Below are positions 8,608 through 17,529 of a DNA stretch of 64,000 bases, piece after piece. Position numbers and translations under genes: made by a program. The DNA lies in the NCBI GenBank assembly GCA_017475765.1, contig JAFVEY010000055.1, positions 1-64,000 on the forward strand. The letters run 5' to 3'. The notes under the pieces are model-generated. The model searched no databases. It was not told the DNA's origin and saw only the letters and a list, made by a program, of their open reading frames with translations. The DNA comes from Clostridia bacterium. GTDB lineage: Bacteria > Bacillota > Clostridia > Oscillospirales > Acutalibacteraceae. Each line of letters opens with the position of its first letter. Position 1 is the first letter of the stretch.

Positions 8608-8640
8608 AACGCTGTTTGAAAAATTCAAACGGCGTTTTAT
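8608..8640 (+). terminator. Rho-independent terminator
   Basis: AACGCTGTTTGAA pairs with TTCAAACGGCGTT across a three-base loop, and TTTAT follows. It separates the relic region from the sugar transporter. Confidence 0.7.
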
Positions 8641-8813
8641 TGACAGGAGATAAAATTTTTAGAAAATAGTAAGATTTCGGTTAATCCGGCGAACAGGAAT
8701 AATACAGCGTGGATCTTTTGAACCTCATATAGTCGTTTTGGCAGTTATTTTGTCTTTTTGACAAAATGGATTAAATATGTAAAAAAAAATTAAAAAAAAT
8801 AACGAAAAAACTA

Positions 8814-8842
8814 TTGATTAATTTGGAAAATGATGTTATCAT
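8814..8842 (+). promoter_or_regulatory. Promoter of the sugar ABC transporter operon
   Basis: TTGATT and TATCAT are separated by exactly 17 bases, about 95 bases ahead of the binding-protein gene. The region just upstream (8770-8812) is extremely A-rich, like an UP element. The rest of the 8641-8936 gap shows no gene. Confidence 0.6.
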
Positions 8843-8936
8843 TAATTCAGGATGTCGTTGCAGGTACGGCAACAAAGTTTAGACTGCAATGACTGATTCT
8901 TAAAATTTTAATATTAACAAAGGAGCTGTAGTTCAA

Positions 8937-10280
8937 ATGAAAAATTTAAAAAGAGTGCTTGCCCTGTCTATGGTAGGCTGTATGTTTGCAGGTGTACTTG
9001 CTGGCTGTAATAATAACAGCAGCAGCGGCAGCGGCACAGAATCAAAAACAAATACTGGCGGCGGTTCAGGCAGCAGTAGTTCAGGTTCTGTTTACTGGCT
9101 TAACTTCAAGCCTGAATCCGATGAGGTTCTTCAGGATGTTGCCAAAATGTATACGGATGAAACCGGTGTTCCTGTAAAGGTAATTACCGCTGCTTCAGGT
9201 ACGTATGAGCAGACACTTTCTTCTGAGATGGATAAATCAGAAGCGCCGACAATGTTCGTTATCGGTAACTCCGCAGGTGTAAAGCAGTGGGGCAGTTATG
9301 CACTTGACCTGAAAGATACTGATGTTGCAAAAGAACTCAGTACGGATGCTTACAACCTCTATGATGCAGATGGAAAACTGGTGTCTATCGGCTACTGCTA
9401 TGAGGCATACGGCATTATCGTAAATCCGGATCTCCTGGAGACAGCAGGACACAAACTCGATGAGATCACGAATTTCGATACACTTAAAACAGTTGTTGAG
9501 GATATTCATTCCCGTGCAGCAGAGCTCGGTTTTGATGCGTTTACATCATGTGATATGGATGATTCCTCTTCATGGCGTTTTACAGGACATTTGGCTAACC
9601 TTGAGTATTACTATGAGGAGAAGGCAGCAGGTGTAACATGGACTGAAGCTCCTGCTACAATCACCGGTGACTATCTGCCAAATTACAAGAATCTCTATGA
9701 TCTTTGCATCAATAACAGTATTTCCGCTCCGAGTGAACTCGCTACCGGCGGTCACGATGCGTCTAACCAGTTTGCAACAGGTAAGGCAGCATTTACCGTA
9801 CAGGGTTCATGGGAATATTCCACTTATAAGGATACAGTTCCGAATGCCGCTATGATTCCTTATTACTGCGGTGTTGAAGGCGAAGAAAATGCAGGTCTCA
9901 ACTGCGGTACAGAAAACTGCTGGGCAGTAAACTCCAAGGCTTCTGAAGAAGATCAGAAGGCAACACTTGATTTCATGTACTGGTGTGTTACAAACGCAGA
10001 TGCTTCCAAGAAACTCGTTGATACCTTTGGTGTTATGCCTTACAAGAATGCAGCAGCATCTTCCAATGCTTTCCTTAAGAATGCTTCTGACTACACAGAT
10101 AAGGGCAACTATGTAATGGATTGGGCTACAAACTATCAGCCGAATGTTAATGAGTATCGTGCGGCTCTGGTTTCAGCTCTTAATGCGTACAATGCTGATC
10201 AGTCTGATGCTAACTGGGAGCAGGTTCGTGCAGCTTTTGTTGACGGCTGGGCAACACAGTATCAGGCAGCTAACGGTTGA
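8937..10280 (+). CDS. Sugar ABC transporter substrate-binding lipoprotein
   Basis: A 447-residue family 1 solute-binding protein. It has a lipoprotein signal with lipobox VLAGC (Cys24) and a Ser/Gly-rich linker. The mature domain begins SVYWLNFKPESDEVLQDVAK, like maltose/oligosaccharide-binding proteins. Further typical elements are TMFVIGNSAG, the FATGKAAFTVQGSWEY segment and LDFMYWCVT. Two MalF/MalG-type permeases follow, so it delivers a carbohydrate to them outside the membrane. AAAGGAGCTG precedes the ATG. The substrate cannot be read from sequence; aromatic residues are abundant, as is usual for oligosaccharide binders. No ATPase gene lies in the operon. Confidence 0.9.
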   Translation: MKNLKRVLALSMVGCMFAGVLAGCNNNSSSGSGTESKTNTGGGSGSSSSGSVYWLNFKPESDEVLQDVAKMYTDETGVPVKVITAASGTYEQTLSSEMDKSEAPTMFVIGNSAGVKQWGSYALDLKDTDVAKELSTDAYNLYDADGKLVSIGYCYEAYGIIVNPDLLETAGHKLDEITNFDTLKTVVEDIHSRAAELGFDAFTSCDMDDSSSWRFTGHLANLEYYYEEKAAGVTWTEAPATITGDYLPNYKNLYDLCINNSISAPSELATGGHDASNQFATGKAAFTVQGSWEYSTYKDTVPNAAMIPYYCGVEGEENAGLNCGTENCWAVNSKASEEDQKATLDFMYWCVTNADASKKLVDTFGVMPYKNAAASSNAFLKNASDYTDKGNYVMDWATNYQPNVNEYRAALVSALNAYNADQSDANWEQVRAAFVDGWATQYQAANG

Positions 10281-10320
10281 TTGTCGGCTGATTGAAAATT
10301 AATTTAATCTTAATAGTAAG

Positions 10321-10352
10321 GGGCGGGCGGAGCGCCCGTCCCTGCGCTTTTT
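10321..10352 (+). terminator. Hairpin and T-run between binding protein and permeases
   Basis: GGGCGGGCG pairs with CGCCCGTCC across GAG, followed by CCTGCGCTTTTTT. It is probably a partial terminator or RNA-stabilising stem. Either would give more binding protein than permease, as is common in such operons. Confidence 0.6.
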
Positions 10353-10379
10353 TGTGATCAAATCTAAGGAGATGATTTT

Positions 10380-11360
10380 TTGGCTGACAACAATACAAAT
10401 CAGAAAACAGCGTCTCAGAGCGAAAAGAAGTCCGAGACTTTTTTTGATAAGCTGCGCCGCATTTTCGGCGGACAAAATGCAAGCTACACTTTGAAACGTC
10501 CTTTGAGAAAGTGGTGGCTGCTTTTTATGGGTCCTGTAACGGCAGCCTTTATTATTGGTTTTGTATGGCCGTTTATACAGGGCATTTATCTGTCGTTCTG
10601 TAATTTCCGTCTTGTATCGGATGCTGAGTTTATCGGCTTCGATAACTATGCAAAAGCATTTTCAGATCAGAGCTTTATGCGTTCCTTCTGGTATACGGGA
10701 CTGTTTGCTCTGACAAGTCTGGTCATTATTAATGTTCTGGCTTTTGCCGTGGCACTTGCTCTTACACAAAATGTCAGGGGAAGCAATCTTTTCAGAACAG
10801 TATTCTTTATGCCTAATTTGATCGGCGGTATCGTTCTGGGTTATATCTGGTCGATGATTTTTGACGGTATCCTGTCGAATTTCGGCACATCCATCCTTCA
10901 GAACAGCACATGGGGCTTTTGGGGATTGATTATTCTGATATGCTGGCAGCAGATCGGATATATGATGATTATTTACATAGCAGGACTCAATGCAGTACCC
11001 GAAGATATGCTGGAGGCTGCTAAAATTGACGGTGCTACCAGATGGCAGACACTCTGGAAAGTTACTATTCCCAATGTAATGCCCTCCATTACCATCTGTA
11101 CATTCCTGTCCCTGACAAACGGATTCAAGCTCTTCGATCAGAACCTGGCATTGACAGGCGGTCAGCCGATCGTTATGCAGGATGGCGTTGCAATCAAACA
11201 AACAGAAATGCTTGCTTTGAATATTTATAGTACATTTTACGGAACAAATACGGCTGCCCGTGGCACAGCACAAGCAAAGGCAGTTATCTTCTTTATCCTT
11301 GTTGCTGCTATCGGACTGGCGCAGCTTGCGTACACACGTAAGAAGGAGGTGCAGCAGTAA
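10380..11360 (+). CDS. Sugar ABC transporter permease, MalF type
   Basis: A 326-residue inner-membrane subunit. A polar N-terminal region of about 45 residues precedes six hydrophobic segments, the first at about 52-70. The cytoplasmic EAA loop that docks the ATPase reads EDMLEAAKIDGATRWQTLWK. The start is a TTG at 10380 with AAGGAG at suitable spacing; no in-frame ATG lies nearby. It pairs with the next gene to form the channel for the substrate brought by the upstream lipoprotein. Confidence 0.9.
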   Translation: MADNNTNQKTASQSEKKSETFFDKLRRIFGGQNASYTLKRPLRKWWLLFMGPVTAAFIIGFVWPFIQGIYLSFCNFRLVSDAEFIGFDNYAKAFSDQSFMRSFWYTGLFALTSLVIINVLAFAVALALTQNVRGSNLFRTVFFMPNLIGGIVLGYIWSMIFDGILSNFGTSILQNSTWGFWGLIILICWQQIGYMMIIYIAGLNAVPEDMLEAAKIDGATRWQTLWKVTIPNVMPSITICTFLSLTNGFKLFDQNLALTGGQPIVMQDGVAIKQTEMLALNIYSTFYGTNTAARGTAQAKAVIFFILVAAIGLAQLAYTRKKEVQQ

Positions 11361-11362
11361 TC

Positions 11363-12271
11363 GTGAAAGATAATAAAGCTACCAAAGCCGTTAATAACAT
11401 TGATCCGGCACTCCTTGAAAGTGCGAAAAAGGTTGATCGGAAAAAAAATAAAACGGCGCTGATGGTCGTTCTTTCTGTCATCAGTATTGTTTATGTGCTG
11501 CCTGTGCTGGCAGTACTGATCAATGCGTTCAAAAATAATACATACGTTAAAACAGATACGTTTGCATTGCCTTTGAACGATATGTGGGCAGGATTTTCAA
11601 ATTTTGAAAAGGGTATGACCTTTGGTAATTACCCGTTTATTGACAGCGTGTTAAACAGCCTGATCATCACGCTTCTGTCTACATTCCTTATTGTTTTATG
11701 CACTTCTATGGCTGCATGGTACATTGCCCGTGTTAATTCATTCCTCTGCAAGGTTATTTACTTCCTTTGTGTATTCTCAATGGTAGTACCTTTCCAGATG
11801 GTTATGTTCACTCTTTCAAAGACGGCAGATACCTTAAAGCTGAACACACCCTGGACGATACCGATCGTATATCTGGGCTTTGGTGCAGGTCTTGCAATAT
11901 TTATGTTTGTCGGCTTTGTTAAATCCATACCGATTGAAATTGAAGAGGCAGCAGCGATTGATGGCTGCGGACCTATCAGAACCTATTTTACTATCGTATT
12001 CCCCATGCTTCGTCCTACGATGATATCAGTAGGCATTCTTGAGATCATGTGGATATGGAATGACTACCTCCTGCCGTATCTGGTGCTTGATATCAACAAG
12101 TATCGTACCATTCCGATTCATATTCAGTATCTGAAGGGAAGCTATGGTGCGGTAGATCTGGGCGCAAGTATGGCTCTGATCCTGATGAGTATTATTCCTG
12201 TTATTGTATTCTATCTGGTATGCCAGAAATACATTATAAAGGGAGTTGCAGCAGGAGCTGTAAAGGGCTGA
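11363..12271 (+). CDS. Sugar ABC transporter permease, MalG type
   Basis: A 302-residue permease with a GTG start two bases after the preceding stop and GAAGGAGGTG upstream. Six hydrophobic segments are visible, the first near residues 37-55. The EAA loop is IEEAAAIDGCGPIRTYFTIV. The C-terminus (KGVAAGAVKG) is typical of MalG-like proteins of this group. The operon ends here at a terminator, without a nucleotide-binding subunit, so a shared MsmX-type ATPase encoded elsewhere is expected. Confidence 0.92.
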   Translation: MKDNKATKAVNNIDPALLESAKKVDRKKNKTALMVVLSVISIVYVLPVLAVLINAFKNNTYVKTDTFALPLNDMWAGFSNFEKGMTFGNYPFIDSVLNSLIITLLSTFLIVLCTSMAAWYIARVNSFLCKVIYFLCVFSMVVPFQMVMFTLSKTADTLKLNTPWTIPIVYLGFGAGLAIFMFVGFVKSIPIEIEEAAAIDGCGPIRTYFTIVFPMLRPTMISVGILEIMWIWNDYLLPYLVLDINKYRTIPIHIQYLKGSYGAVDLGASMALILMSIIPVIVFYLVCQKYIIKGVAAGAVKG

Positions 12272-12300
12272 TCGTTTTATTACAATTAAAAATCTGTTCA

Positions 12301-12342
12301 ATGTCTGACATTTCGTTAACTTCGGAATGTCAGACGTTTTTA
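12301..12342 (+). terminator. Terminator of the sugar transporter operon
   Basis: TGTCTGACATT pairs with AATGTCAGACG, and TTTTTAT follows. Confidence 0.85.
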
Positions 12343-12397
12343 TGGGTATTTTTGTTAAAATAGCCGGAATCTATAAAAAATATTTATGAAAATACTA

Positions 12398-12426
12398 TTG
12401 GTTAATGTCGCATTTTGTTGTATAAT
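12398..12426 (+). promoter_or_regulatory. Promoter of the rnf operon
   Basis: TTGGTT and a perfect TATAAT are 17 bases apart, about 97 bases ahead of rnfC. Confidence 0.65.
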
Positions 12427-12523
12427 AAATATGTCTGTGCTTATACAGCATAGTATTAATGATATCTGTTAAGGTATCGTTTGGATCAACATTATTCAGA
12501 AAAGATTGATCGGAGGAAAAAGA

Positions 12524-13849
12524 ATGAAATTGCATGGTATCAGGGTACCGCACAAAAAGAATACCGCAGAATGTGCGCCTGTCCGTATGGCTGTGCCTGC
12601 TTCGGTGACAATACCGATGTCTATGCACATAGGCAAGCCGGCAAAAGCAGTCGTGAAGCGTGGTGATAAGGTTAAGGTCGGTCAGCTGATAGGTGAGGCT
12701 GACGGCTTTGTATCGTCCAATATTTATTCAAGCGTTTCAGGTACAGTACAAAAAGTCGATGAAATGACAGCTTCAAACGGCGCAAAAATTGCCTGTGTGG
12801 TTATCGCAGCAGACGGTCAGCAGGAGATTTTTGAGGAAATTGTGCCGCCCAAAGTAAAGGATTTCGACAGCTTTATTTCTGCTGTGAGGGCAAGCGGAGC
12901 TGTTGGTCTTGGCGGAGCGGGTTTTCCGACATTTATAAAGCTGGGAGTAAAGGATCTGTCAAAGATTGATGCTGTGGTGATTAATGCAGCAGAATGTGAG
13001 CCATATATCACATCAGATACCCGTACAATGCTTGACAAGGGCGAATATGTTTTCAAGGGTATTGAAGCATTAAAAAAGTATATGGGTGTAAAGCGCTTTA
13101 TCATCGGAATAGAAAACAATAAAAAAGCCGCTGTGCAGAAAATGCAGGCGCTTGCCGCTCAGACCGATGGGGTGGAAATTCATGTTCTGCCCTCGGTTTA
13201 TCCTCAGGGCGGTGAAAAGGTGCTTGTCTATAATACGGTCAGAAAGATCATACCAAAGGGAGGACTTCCGCTTGATGTCGGTGTGATCGTTATCAATGTG
13301 ACAACGCTTGCTTTTATTGCAGAATATCTTGAAACCGGAATCCCGCTTGTTGAAAAATGCGTGACGGTTGACGGTTCAGCCGTGAAGGAACCGAAGAATG
13401 TCATCGTACCGATCGGAACGCCGATAGAAGCGCTGATCGAGGGAGCCGGAGGACTGAAATGCGACCCTGCCAAGGTGCTGTATGGAGGACCCATGATGGG
13501 AATTGCCGTACCGTCTCTTGCGGAACCTGTACTTAAAAATACGAATGCCGTCATTGTAATGGACGAAAAAGAGGCAAAACCGCCGAAAACAACACCCTGT
13601 ATCAGCTGCGGTGCTTGTCTTAATCATTGTCCGCTCAGACTTGATCCCAGAGCGATCGCCCGTGCTTATAAGCTGCAATCGGGAGAGGATCTTGAAAAGC
13701 TCTGCGTTGATTTGTGCATGGAATGCGGCTGCTGCTCGTATATCTGTCCTGCAAACAGGCCGCTTGTTCAGACAAATAAGTTGGCTAAAATAAAATTGCG
13801 TGAATATGCGGCTTCAAAAAAGGCTGAGCAGGAAAAGGAGGAAAAATGA
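12524..13849 (+). CDS. rnfC: Rnf complex subunit C
   Basis: A 441-residue soluble subunit of the ferredoxin:NAD+ oxidoreductase. The N-terminal barrel-sandwich part (KAVVKRGDKVKVGQLIGEAD) is followed by the flavin/NADH-binding region (AVGLGGAGFPTFIKL) and a SLBB-like part. Two [4Fe-4S] ferredoxin motifs lie at about 358-412: CISCGACLNHCPLRLDP and CMECGCCSYICPANRP. RnfC is thought to be the NAD-binding site of the complex at the cytoplasmic face. The start was placed at the ATG at 12524, which follows GGAGGAAAA; a longer reading from 12506 would bury that site. The gene leads a six-gene operon in the usual clostridial order C-D-G-E-A-B. Confidence 0.96.
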   Translation: MKLHGIRVPHKKNTAECAPVRMAVPASVTIPMSMHIGKPAKAVVKRGDKVKVGQLIGEADGFVSSNIYSSVSGTVQKVDEMTASNGAKIACVVIAADGQQEIFEEIVPPKVKDFDSFISAVRASGAVGLGGAGFPTFIKLGVKDLSKIDAVVINAAECEPYITSDTRTMLDKGEYVFKGIEALKKYMGVKRFIIGIENNKKAAVQKMQALAAQTDGVEIHVLPSVYPQGGEKVLVYNTVRKIIPKGGLPLDVGVIVINVTTLAFIAEYLETGIPLVEKCVTVDGSAVKEPKNVIVPIGTPIEALIEGAGGLKCDPAKVLYGGPMMGIAVPSLAEPVLKNTNAVIVMDEKEAKPPKTTPCISCGACLNHCPLRLDPRAIARAYKLQSGEDLEKLCVDLCMECGCCSYICPANRPLVQTNKLAKIKLREYAASKKAEQEKEEK

Positions 13850-14778
13850 TGAATAAATTGATATCATCCGTATCGCCTCATGTATCAGGCAAAAGAACGA
13901 CACAGAATATCATGCTTGATGTGGTGATAGCGCTGCTTCCTGCCGCTGTCGCTTCGGTGATCATTTTCGGTTGGCGGAGTCTGCTGGTCATTGGTGTTTG
14001 TGTTGCTTCATGTATGCTTTCGGAATTTTTGTTTGAAAAGCTGTGCAGACGTGAGAATACGGTTCTTGATCTTTCATCTGTCGTGACGGGAATGCTGCTT
14101 GCCTTCAATCTGCCTGTCACAATACCGATATGGCAGGCGGTACTCGGAAGTGTGATTGCCATTGTAGTGGTAAAGCAGCTTTTCGGAGGGATAGGACAGA
14201 ATTTTGCCAATCCTGCCATTACTGCCCGTATTATTATGATGACAGCCTTTTCGGGAACAATGACGGCATGGGTTACGCCTGAAATTGCCGATGTCGTATC
14301 TTCGGCAACTCCGCTTGCCGCTGCCGCAAAGGGAAATAAGGACGGAATGCCTTCTTATCTGTCGCTGTTCCTCGGTACTCACGGCGGATGTCTTGGAGAA
14401 ACCTGCGCACTAGCACTTATTCTTGGCGGTATCTATCTCCTTGCAAGAGGAGTAATCAGCTGGCATACGCCTGTTGCTTTTATCGCAACCGTTGCGGTGA
14501 TGTCGTTTCTTTGCGGAAAGGACGTACTCTATCAGGTGCTGTCGGGAGGTCTTATGATAGGAGCTTTCTTTATGGCGACAGATTATGCCACAACGCCTTC
14601 CACTAAATGGGGAAAGGTGATTTTCGGTATTGGCTGCGGTCTGATCACCATCCTGATCCGCTTCTGGGGAAATCTTCCGGAGGGTGTTTCCTTCTCGATA
14701 CTGCTGATGAATATTCTCACTCCGTACATTTCAAAGCTGACACAGAATAAACCTTTGACGGGAGGTGTCAAAGCATGA
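13846..14778 (+). CDS. rnfD: Rnf complex subunit D
   Basis: A 310-residue membrane protein with about nine hydrophobic segments. The motif FMATDYATTPST carries the Thr that bears covalent FMN in RnfD/NqrB proteins. The GQNFANPAITARI segment is also typical of the family. The ATGA overlap with rnfC implies coupled translation. It conducts electrons, and in related complexes ions, across the membrane together with the other subunits. Confidence 0.95.
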   Translation: MMNKLISSVSPHVSGKRTTQNIMLDVVIALLPAAVASVIIFGWRSLLVIGVCVASCMLSEFLFEKLCRRENTVLDLSSVVTGMLLAFNLPVTIPIWQAVLGSVIAIVVVKQLFGGIGQNFANPAITARIIMMTAFSGTMTAWVTPEIADVVSSATPLAAAAKGNKDGMPSYLSLFLGTHGGCLGETCALALILGGIYLLARGVISWHTPVAFIATVAVMSFLCGKDVLYQVLSGGLMIGAFFMATDYATTPSTKWGKVIFGIGCGLITILIRFWGNLPEGVSFSILLMNILTPYISKLTQNKPLTGGVKA

Positions 14779-15302
14779 AGGATATTTTAAAGCCGATCGC
14801 TGTTCTTGCCTCCATATGCCTTATTGTGACGGCGCTTCTTGCCTATGTCAATATTGTGACTTCACCTATTATCAAAGCAGCCGAGGAAAAGGCAGCTGCC
14901 GAAGCTAGATCCGAGGTTTTGAAGGAAGCAAAGGAATTTGAGCTGCTTGATATCAAAGGGCTGCCCGAAGGCATAACGGCAGTTTATCGGGGAAGCGATG
15001 AATCGGGTTTTGTATTTATGATGACGCAGAAAGGCTACGGCGGAGATATCAAGCTGATATGCGGTATACGACCGGACGGCAGTATGGAAGCCGTGAAAAC
15101 ACTTTCACACAGCGAAACGAGCGGTATAGGCTCCAAGGTTGTGGACAACTCATCAGGTTACCGGGATCGTTATGCAGGCAAAACCGCTGATACTTACAGC
15201 GAAGTAGACGCCATTACAGGTGCAACGATATCTTCAACGGCATATAAAAAAGCAATTGCGTCTGCGTTTGAGGCTTATGAAATTGTAAAGGAGGCAAAGT
15301 GA
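14775..15302 (+). CDS. rnfG: Rnf complex subunit G
   Basis: A 175-residue subunit with one N-terminal membrane anchor (about 9-28) and an extracytoplasmic FMN-binding domain. The flavin attachment motif is TGAT in VDAITGATISSTAYKKAI. SHSETSGIGSKVV is another hallmark of RnfG/NqrC. It overlaps rnfD by ATGA. It passes electrons from RnfD/E onward within the complex. Confidence 0.95.
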   Translation: MKDILKPIAVLASICLIVTALLAYVNIVTSPIIKAAEEKAAAEARSEVLKEAKEFELLDIKGLPEGITAVYRGSDESGFVFMMTQKGYGGDIKLICGIRPDGSMEAVKTLSHSETSGIGSKVVDNSSGYRDRYAGKTADTYSEVDAITGATISSTAYKKAIASAFEAYEIVKEAK

Positions 15303-15991
15303 TGAATACCTTAAAGAATTTCACAAAGGGACTGATCAAAGAGAACCCTGTTCTGGTGCTCGTTCTCGGAACGTGTCCGACGCTTGCTACCTCGACAAGC
15401 GTTATCAATGCTCTCGGTATGGGCGCTGCCGCAACGATCGTTCTTCTTTGCTCCAATGTGGTTATATCGGCTTTGCGAAAGGTGATTCCCGATAAGGTAA
15501 GAATACCGTGCTATATCGTTCTGATAGCAGGATTTGTGACAATGGTGCAGATGCTGGTGAAGGCTTTTGCACCGGCGCTGGACGAAGCGCTCGGCATTTA
15601 TCTTCCGCTGATTGTCGTAAACTGCATTATTCTCGGAAGAGCTGAAATGTTTGCCAATAAGAACAAGATTTTTGATTCTGCCATTGACGCTCTCGGAATG
15701 GGTGTGGGATTTACGCTTGCCCTGTTTCTGATGGCAGCCATCCGTGAGGTGTTCGGAAACGGAACCTTCTGCGGTCTGGCAATACCGGTTCTTGCTGATA
15801 ATCATATATCCATACTTACCATGGCACCGGGTGGATTCCTTGTATTCGGTCTGCTGATTGCCGCAGTCAATAAATTCGGAACCTACAAGCCCAAAAAGAA
15901 GGAATTCGGCTGTGAAGGCTGTCCCCAGGCTGATGCCTGCGGAAAAAGCAGCTGCAGCCAAGCAGCAGAGGAGGTAGCCGACAATGACTAA
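15302..15991 (+). CDS. rnfE: Rnf complex subunit E
   Basis: A 229-residue integral membrane subunit with six predicted segments. The paired half-site motifs are LVLGTCPTLATS near the start and LIVVNCIILGRAEMFA in the middle; the Cys residues in them hold the membrane-embedded iron centre shared with RnfA in known complexes. The C-terminus has an unusual Cys-rich tail (CEGCPQADACGKSSC). The start was taken as the ATG at 15302, which overlaps the rnfG stop by one base and has AAAGGAGG eight bases upstream; a GTG at 15299 is also possible. Confidence 0.93.
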   Translation: MNTLKNFTKGLIKENPVLVLVLGTCPTLATSTSVINALGMGAAATIVLLCSNVVISALRKVIPDKVRIPCYIVLIAGFVTMVQMLVKAFAPALDEALGIYLPLIVVNCIILGRAEMFANKNKIFDSAIDALGMGVGFTLALFLMAAIREVFGNGTFCGLAIPVLADNHISILTMAPGGFLVFGLLIAAVNKFGTYKPKKKEFGCEGCPQADACGKSSCSQAAEEVADND

Positions 15992-16574
15992 TCTGATCAT
16001 TATTCTGCTTTCAGCGGTATTTATCAACAACTATGTTCTTTCAAGATTTCTCGGTATTTGTCCGTTTCTGGGCGTTTCCAAAAAGCTGGATTCCGCAACG
16101 GGTATGAGTCTTGCGGTTATATTTGTCATGCTGATCGCAACGGCGGTGACATATCCTATTCAGAAGCTGCTGCTTGACCCGAACGATCTGGGCTATCTTC
16201 AGACGATCGTTTTCATCCTTGTCATTGCCGCTTTGGTACAGCTTGTTGAAATTGTGCTGAAAAGATATATTCCGGGTCTTCATAAATCACTCGGCGTATA
16301 TCTGCCGCTCATCACAACCAACTGTGCCGTTCTGGGTGTTACGATCCTGAATATAGATGAAGGATATACATTTGTTGAGGCAATGGTCAATTCACTCGGA
16401 AGCGGTCTGGGATTTATGCTTGCGATGGTGATGTTTTCAGGTGTCCGCTCCACCATTGAGGGAAGCGATGTTCCGAAGAGCTTTCAGGGGTTGCCGATCA
16501 CATTGATAGCGGCAGCGATAACATCTCTTTCTTTCCTCGGCTTCGGCGGAGTAATAGAAAATCTGTTTGCATAA
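15984..16574 (+). CDS. rnfA: Rnf complex subunit A
   Basis: A 196-residue integral membrane protein homologous to RnfE, with six hydrophobic segments. It has LSRFLGICPFLGVS near the N-terminus and LPLITTNCAVLGVT in the middle, each with the Cys expected to ligate the membrane iron centre. Overlap with rnfE by 8 bases and AGCAGAGGAGG upstream indicate coupled translation. Confidence 0.95.
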   Translation: MTNLIIILLSAVFINNYVLSRFLGICPFLGVSKKLDSATGMSLAVIFVMLIATAVTYPIQKLLLDPNDLGYLQTIVFILVIAALVQLVEIVLKRYIPGLHKSLGVYLPLITTNCAVLGVTILNIDEGYTFVEAMVNSLGSGLGFMLAMVMFSGVRSTIEGSDVPKSFQGLPITLIAAAITSLSFLGFGGVIENLFA

Positions 16575-16589
16575 CGGAGGTGCTGTGAC

Positions 16590-17432
16590 ATGGATGCAAT
16601 TCTTACGGCGGTAATCCCCGTTGTTATTATAGGAGTTATATGTGCGGCGGTGCTGGTAATAGCGTCAAAGCTCATGGCTGTCAAGGAGGATGAGCGCTTT
16701 CCGGTGGTGCGTGAGTGTCTGCCGGGAGCAAACTGCGGTGCCTGCGGCTTTGCCGGATGTGACGGCTATGCCAAGGCGCTGTGCGAAAATCCCGATACAC
16801 CGTCAAATCTCTGTGTTCCCGGAGCGGATGCGGTTTCAAAGAAGCTCAGCGAGATTCTGGGAGTTGAGTTTGAGGATGTTGTGGAGCAGGTCGCTGTGGT
16901 ACATTGTGCCGGTGACTGTAATAAAACACAGGACAAGTTTGTATATCACGGAATCGAAAGCTGTGCTGCGGCAAAGCTGTTGTACGGCGGAAAAGGCAGC
17001 TGTACATACGGCTGTCTGGGACTGGGGGATTGTGCTAATGCTTGTCCGAAAAATGCGATATATATCAAGGATGGTACGGCACGTGTCAATCAGCGGGAAT
17101 GTATCGGCTGCGGAATATGCACAAAGACCTGTCCGAATCATATTATCTCTCTTGTTGCCGATGTGGAAAAGGCAGTAGTGACCTGCAGCAATAAGGATAA
17201 AGGTGCTGTGACAAGGAAGGTATGCTCAAACGGATGTATAGGCTGTAAAAAGTGTGAGCGTGTTTGCCCGTCAAAGGCGATCAAGGTAATTGACAATGTA
17301 GCCGTTATTGATTACTCGAAATGCCCCGATTGTGAGGATTTCGGCGTATGTGCCAAAAACTGTACAACAGGCTGTATCATGATATCCGATCTCAGCGGAA
17401 TACACCGTTTTAAAGAAGAGGAAGAAAAATAG
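16590..17432 (+). CDS. rnfB: Rnf complex subunit B (polyferredoxin)
   Basis: A 280-residue iron-sulfur subunit with one N-terminal membrane helix (about 5-27). The first cluster motif is NCGACGFAGC (about 49-58). Further Cys groups are CTYGCLGLGDCANACP, CIGCGICTKTCP, CIGCKKCERVCP and CPDCEDFGVCAKNC, consistent with several [4Fe-4S] clusters. RnfB is the likely entry point for electrons from ferredoxin. The gene starts 15 bases after rnfA with CGGAGGTG upstream, and a terminator follows. Confidence 0.96.
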   Translation: MDAILTAVIPVVIIGVICAAVLVIASKLMAVKEDERFPVVRECLPGANCGACGFAGCDGYAKALCENPDTPSNLCVPGADAVSKKLSEILGVEFEDVVEQVAVVHCAGDCNKTQDKFVYHGIESCAAAKLLYGGKGSCTYGCLGLGDCANACPKNAIYIKDGTARVNQRECIGCGICTKTCPNHIISLVADVEKAVVTCSNKDKGAVTRKVCSNGCIGCKKCERVCPSKAIKVIDNVAVIDYSKCPDCEDFGVCAKNCTTGCIMISDLSGIHRFKEEEEK

Positions 17433-17443
17433 TGGTAATACAG

Positions 17444-17490
17444 AAGCCGAAGAGGTTATGAAAAATTCAAAACTCTTCGGCTTTTGTTTT
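17444..17490 (+). terminator. Terminator of the rnf operon
   Basis: AAGCCGAAGAG pairs with CTCTTCGGCTT, followed by TTGTTTT. Confidence 0.85.
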
Positions 17491-17529
17491 ACCTGACAAC
17501 TTTTATTGCAGGAACAGGAAAATGCAGTT

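Noticed and set aside
15311..16030. A 239-codon frame antisense to rnfE/rnfA
   Set aside because: It overlaps two firmly identified genes, and its Ser/His/Cys-rich composition reflects the opposite strand.
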